From: Candidatus Zixiibacteriota bacterium
GTDB lineage: Bacteria; Zixibacteria; MSB-5A5; GN15; FEB-12
DNA: 6,834 nt
Direction of reading: 5' to 3'
Assembly (NCBI GenBank): GCA_023132995.1
Contig: JAGLXI010000159.1
Span: 1-6,834 of the forward strand
A program made the translations under genes and the position numbers. Below, piece by piece: positions 5,085 to 6,834 of the stretch. The stretch's first letter is position 1. Every line of letters begins with the position of its first letter. Under the pieces are notes generated by a model. It ran no database searches. It had not been told where the DNA came from and saw only the letters and a list, made by a program, of their open reading frames with translations.

Positions 5085-6503
5085 ATGAAAACGATCCGGA
5101 CCAACATTATTGCTTTAGCCTTGCTGATACTGTTCGGCGCCGTAAGCGTGCGAGCTGAAATGCTGACACTGGATGATTGCATCGATCTGGCCCTGCAAAA
5201 TAGGGCCTCTATCATCGCGGCCCGTGGTGCGGAGGACCTGGCCGGGTCCAACCGCCGCGCCGCTCTGGGGGCGTTTCTGCCGAGCGTGGATGCCTCCTAT
5301 GGATATTCCGAGAGCAGGTCCCGCGATGTGAAGTCCGAAACCCTGATACCGACCGGCGCCATGCTGTACGTTGACACGATGTCGTTCGTCGACGGCCGTA
5401 CGCTGCAACCGGTTGACTGGCCGTTTGTCAACGATTCCGTCTCGGCCTGGGGTATCTTCGAGAGCGAATTGGACGATCAGGACCGGACCAGCAAATCACT
5501 CTCGTTAGGGGCAGGGATGTCGGTTTTCAATCTTCCCAACTGGTTCATGTTTGCCGCTCGGGGAGCGGAGAAAGCCAGGGCTCATCTCGATGTCATTTCT
5601 TCGGAGCAGGACCTGATCCTTGCCGTCAAGGTTTCATTCTATGCTTACCTGGCCTCCGTGGAGAACGTGGACGTTCAGCAAGAGGCAGTGAATCGAAGCC
5701 AGGAGCAGTTGAAACTCATCCAGTCCATGTTCGATCTTGGCTCCGCAGCCAAATCGGATGTTCTGAAACAGAAAGTGCAGTACGGCAATGACCGCCTGGC
5801 GCTTCTGTCCGCCCAGAACGCTGTCACTACGACCAGGGCGGAACTGGCTTATACCATTGGAATCGATCCCAACCGCAAGGTGGAGTTTGCCACCGATTAC
5901 ACTCCGCGTGAGTTTGAGGGAAGTCTCGATGAAGCTATTGAATTCGGTATGGGGCATCATCCCGGGCTGCTGGCCAGGCAAAAGACGGCAGATGCCACGC
6001 GCCACTATCTGCGGGCTGCAAGTGCGGCTTACCTGCCCACCGTCAGCGCCTTTGCCAACCTGGATTACTCCGACGGCACACGTGGAGACACGGTAACGTT
6101 CAATTCTACGTCGCGCTCAACGACCTACGGTTTCCGTATCAGTTTGAATATATTCGACGGATTTCTCAGGGAACGCTCTGTGAGCTCGGCCAAAGTATCG
6201 CGGAACAACGCCCGGGCGCAAGTGGCCGAGACTCGTAACTACGTGGCCAAGGAAGTGAATAAAGCCTTCTTGGATATAGATATAGCCAAAGAGCAATTGA
6301 ACGTGGCGCGGGAGAACGTCGAGGCGGCTGATGAGGATCTGAAAATATCTCAGGAGAAATACAATCTGGGGGCCGCTACTATCCTGGATCTGCTCACGGC
6401 GCAGGAATCGTTGAAGGGCGCCCAGGTTTCGCATATCAGGGCAGGTTTCGACCTCAATCTCGCCGTCGCCCGGCTCGAAAGGGCTATGGGAAAAGTACTT
6501 TAG
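5085..6503 (+). CDS. tolC: TolC/OEP-family outer membrane efflux channel
   Basis: The protein is predicted to form the trimeric outer membrane exit duct of a tripartite efflux or secretion system. From the ATG at 5085 it is 472 residues, typical for the family. A signal peptide occupies residues 1-24 (basic MKTIRTN, hydrophobic IIALALLILFGAV, cleavage after VRA). The mature protein starts near LTLDDCIDLALQNR (27-40), the usual first helix of OEP proteins. Two OEP halves follow (about 28-258 and 280-472), each with long helices around a beta hairpin. The first half has LGSAAKSDVLKQK (218-230) and the second the hallmark LGAATILDLLTAQESL (428-443), the equivalent positions of the internal repeat. 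Beta segments are near 64-75 and 138-148 in the first half and 316-327 and 346-358 in the second. The first hairpin loop (about 76-137) is much longer than the second. An adaptor gene begins 44 bases downstream, giving a typical efflux operon. The tolC symbol is at family level only. Confidence 0.93.
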   Translation: MKTIRTNIIALALLILFGAVSVRAEMLTLDDCIDLALQNRASIIAARGAEDLAGSNRRAALGAFLPSVDASYGYSESRSRDVKSETLIPTGAMLYVDTMSFVDGRTLQPVDWPFVNDSVSAWGIFESELDDQDRTSKSLSLGAGMSVFNLPNWFMFAARGAEKARAHLDVISSEQDLILAVKVSFYAYLASVENVDVQQEAVNRSQEQLKLIQSMFDLGSAAKSDVLKQKVQYGNDRLALLSAQNAVTTTRAELAYTIGIDPNRKVEFATDYTPREFEGSLDEAIEFGMGHHPGLLARQKTADATRHYLRAASAAYLPTVSAFANLDYSDGTRGDTVTFNSTSRSTTYGFRISLNIFDGFLRERSVSSAKVSRNNARAQVAETRNYVAKEVNKAFLDIDIAKEQLNVARENVEAADEDLKISQEKYNLGAATILDLLTAQESLKGAQVSHIRAGFDLNLAVARLERAMGKVL

Positions 6504-6547
6504 TGTGAACACATTTCAATGATTGGTACATAAGAAGGTTGGTGAAC

Positions 6548-6834
6548 ATGACGAAAAAGAAGAAGAAACTCCTGTTAATAATCGCCGGTGCAGTGGTGGT
6601 GGTCGTTCTGGTGGTTGCCAATCTGACCATGAACGGCAGCCAGGCCACTTCGGCTCAGGTAAAGGCGGTAATGTACAAGAATGTCACCGAGACAGTATCC
6701 GCCTCCGGCCGCATCCAGCCGCAGACCAAGGTTGACATCACGTCCGAGATCAACGGCGAGATCGTCGGTCTCTATGTGAGCGAGGGCGATCGCGTGGGTG
6801 TCGGCCAAATGCTCGTGGTTCTGGACACGGTGCA
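6548..6834 (+). CDS. Periplasmic adaptor (membrane fusion protein), HlyD/MacA-like, 3'-partial
   Basis: Ninety-five complete codons are visible before the window ends; the frame has no stop. The N-terminus is a run of lysines (residues 3-7) followed by a hydrophobic stretch (about 8-25), a signal anchor or uncleaved signal peptide. Then comes VSASGRIQPQTKVDITSEI (50-68), and NGEIVGLYVSEGDRVGVGQ (69-87) with LVVLD, the lipoyl/barrel-sandwich entry typical of adaptors that link an inner-membrane pump to TolC. AGAAGG (6533-6538) lies 9 bases before the ATG, an acceptable ribosome binding site. It follows tolC by 44 bases with no terminator between them, so they are probably co-transcribed. The style of the motif suggests a MacA-like ABC-exporter adaptor more than an RND one, but the pump gene is outside the window and this is uncertain. 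Confidence 0.88.
   Translation, partial: MTKKKKKLLLIIAGAVVVVVLVVANLTMNGSQATSAQVKAVMYKNVTETVSASGRIQPQTKVDITSEINGEIVGLYVSEGDRVGVGQMLVVLDTV

Noticed and set aside
1..6834. Mobile element, CRISPR array, tRNA or rRNA
   Set aside because: No transposase or integrase, no regularly spaced identical repeats and no tRNA/rRNA-like segments were seen on either strand.

Overview
The window looks like a piece of a moderately GC-rich genome from an uncultivated Gram-negative bacterium of the FCB superphylum. Candidatus Zixibacteria is my best guess, with related candidate phyla as alternatives. The main clue is the repeated dockerin-like motif DISDLVYLxDYMFNxGPEP in a multidomain secreted protein, which I associate from memory with Zixibacteria-type genomes. 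A TolC-type outer membrane protein with a classical signal peptide confirms a two-membrane cell envelope. All supported genes are on the + strand.

Layout. (1) Bases 1-2429 hold the 3' part of a large secreted modular protein. It contains two dockerin-like modules, two copies of a beta-rich unit with the first dockerin module between them, one PKD domain, and two further Ig-like/DUF11-like beta domains. (2) Bases 2430-2659 are intergenic: a strong hairpin (likely terminator), a G6/C8 tract, a sigma70-like promoter candidate and a ribosome binding site. (3) Bases 2660-4687 encode a complete membrane-bound, ion-pumping pyrophosphatase (hppA) with the sequence signature of the K+-dependent class. 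(4) Bases 4688-5084 hold an intrinsic terminator with a T-run, then a leader of more than 300 bases with several strong hairpins and no convincing gene. (5) Bases 5085-6503 encode a TolC/OEP-family outer membrane channel. (6) From 6548 to the window edge is the start of a periplasmic adaptor (membrane fusion protein, HlyD/MacA type).

Functional picture. The three blocks look like independent transcription units. The secreted protein is probably a cell-surface or extracellular scaffold or adhesion component. The pyrophosphatase couples hydrolysis of biosynthetic PPi to Na+ and/or H+ export across the inner membrane. The tolC-adaptor pair is the beginning of a tripartite efflux or secretion operon; its inner-membrane pump should lie just past the right edge. 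The least ordinary items are the module architecture and cysteine pattern of the first protein, and the structured, apparently non-coding leader in front of tolC. I did not find a clear-cut new defence system, mobile element or CRISPR array.
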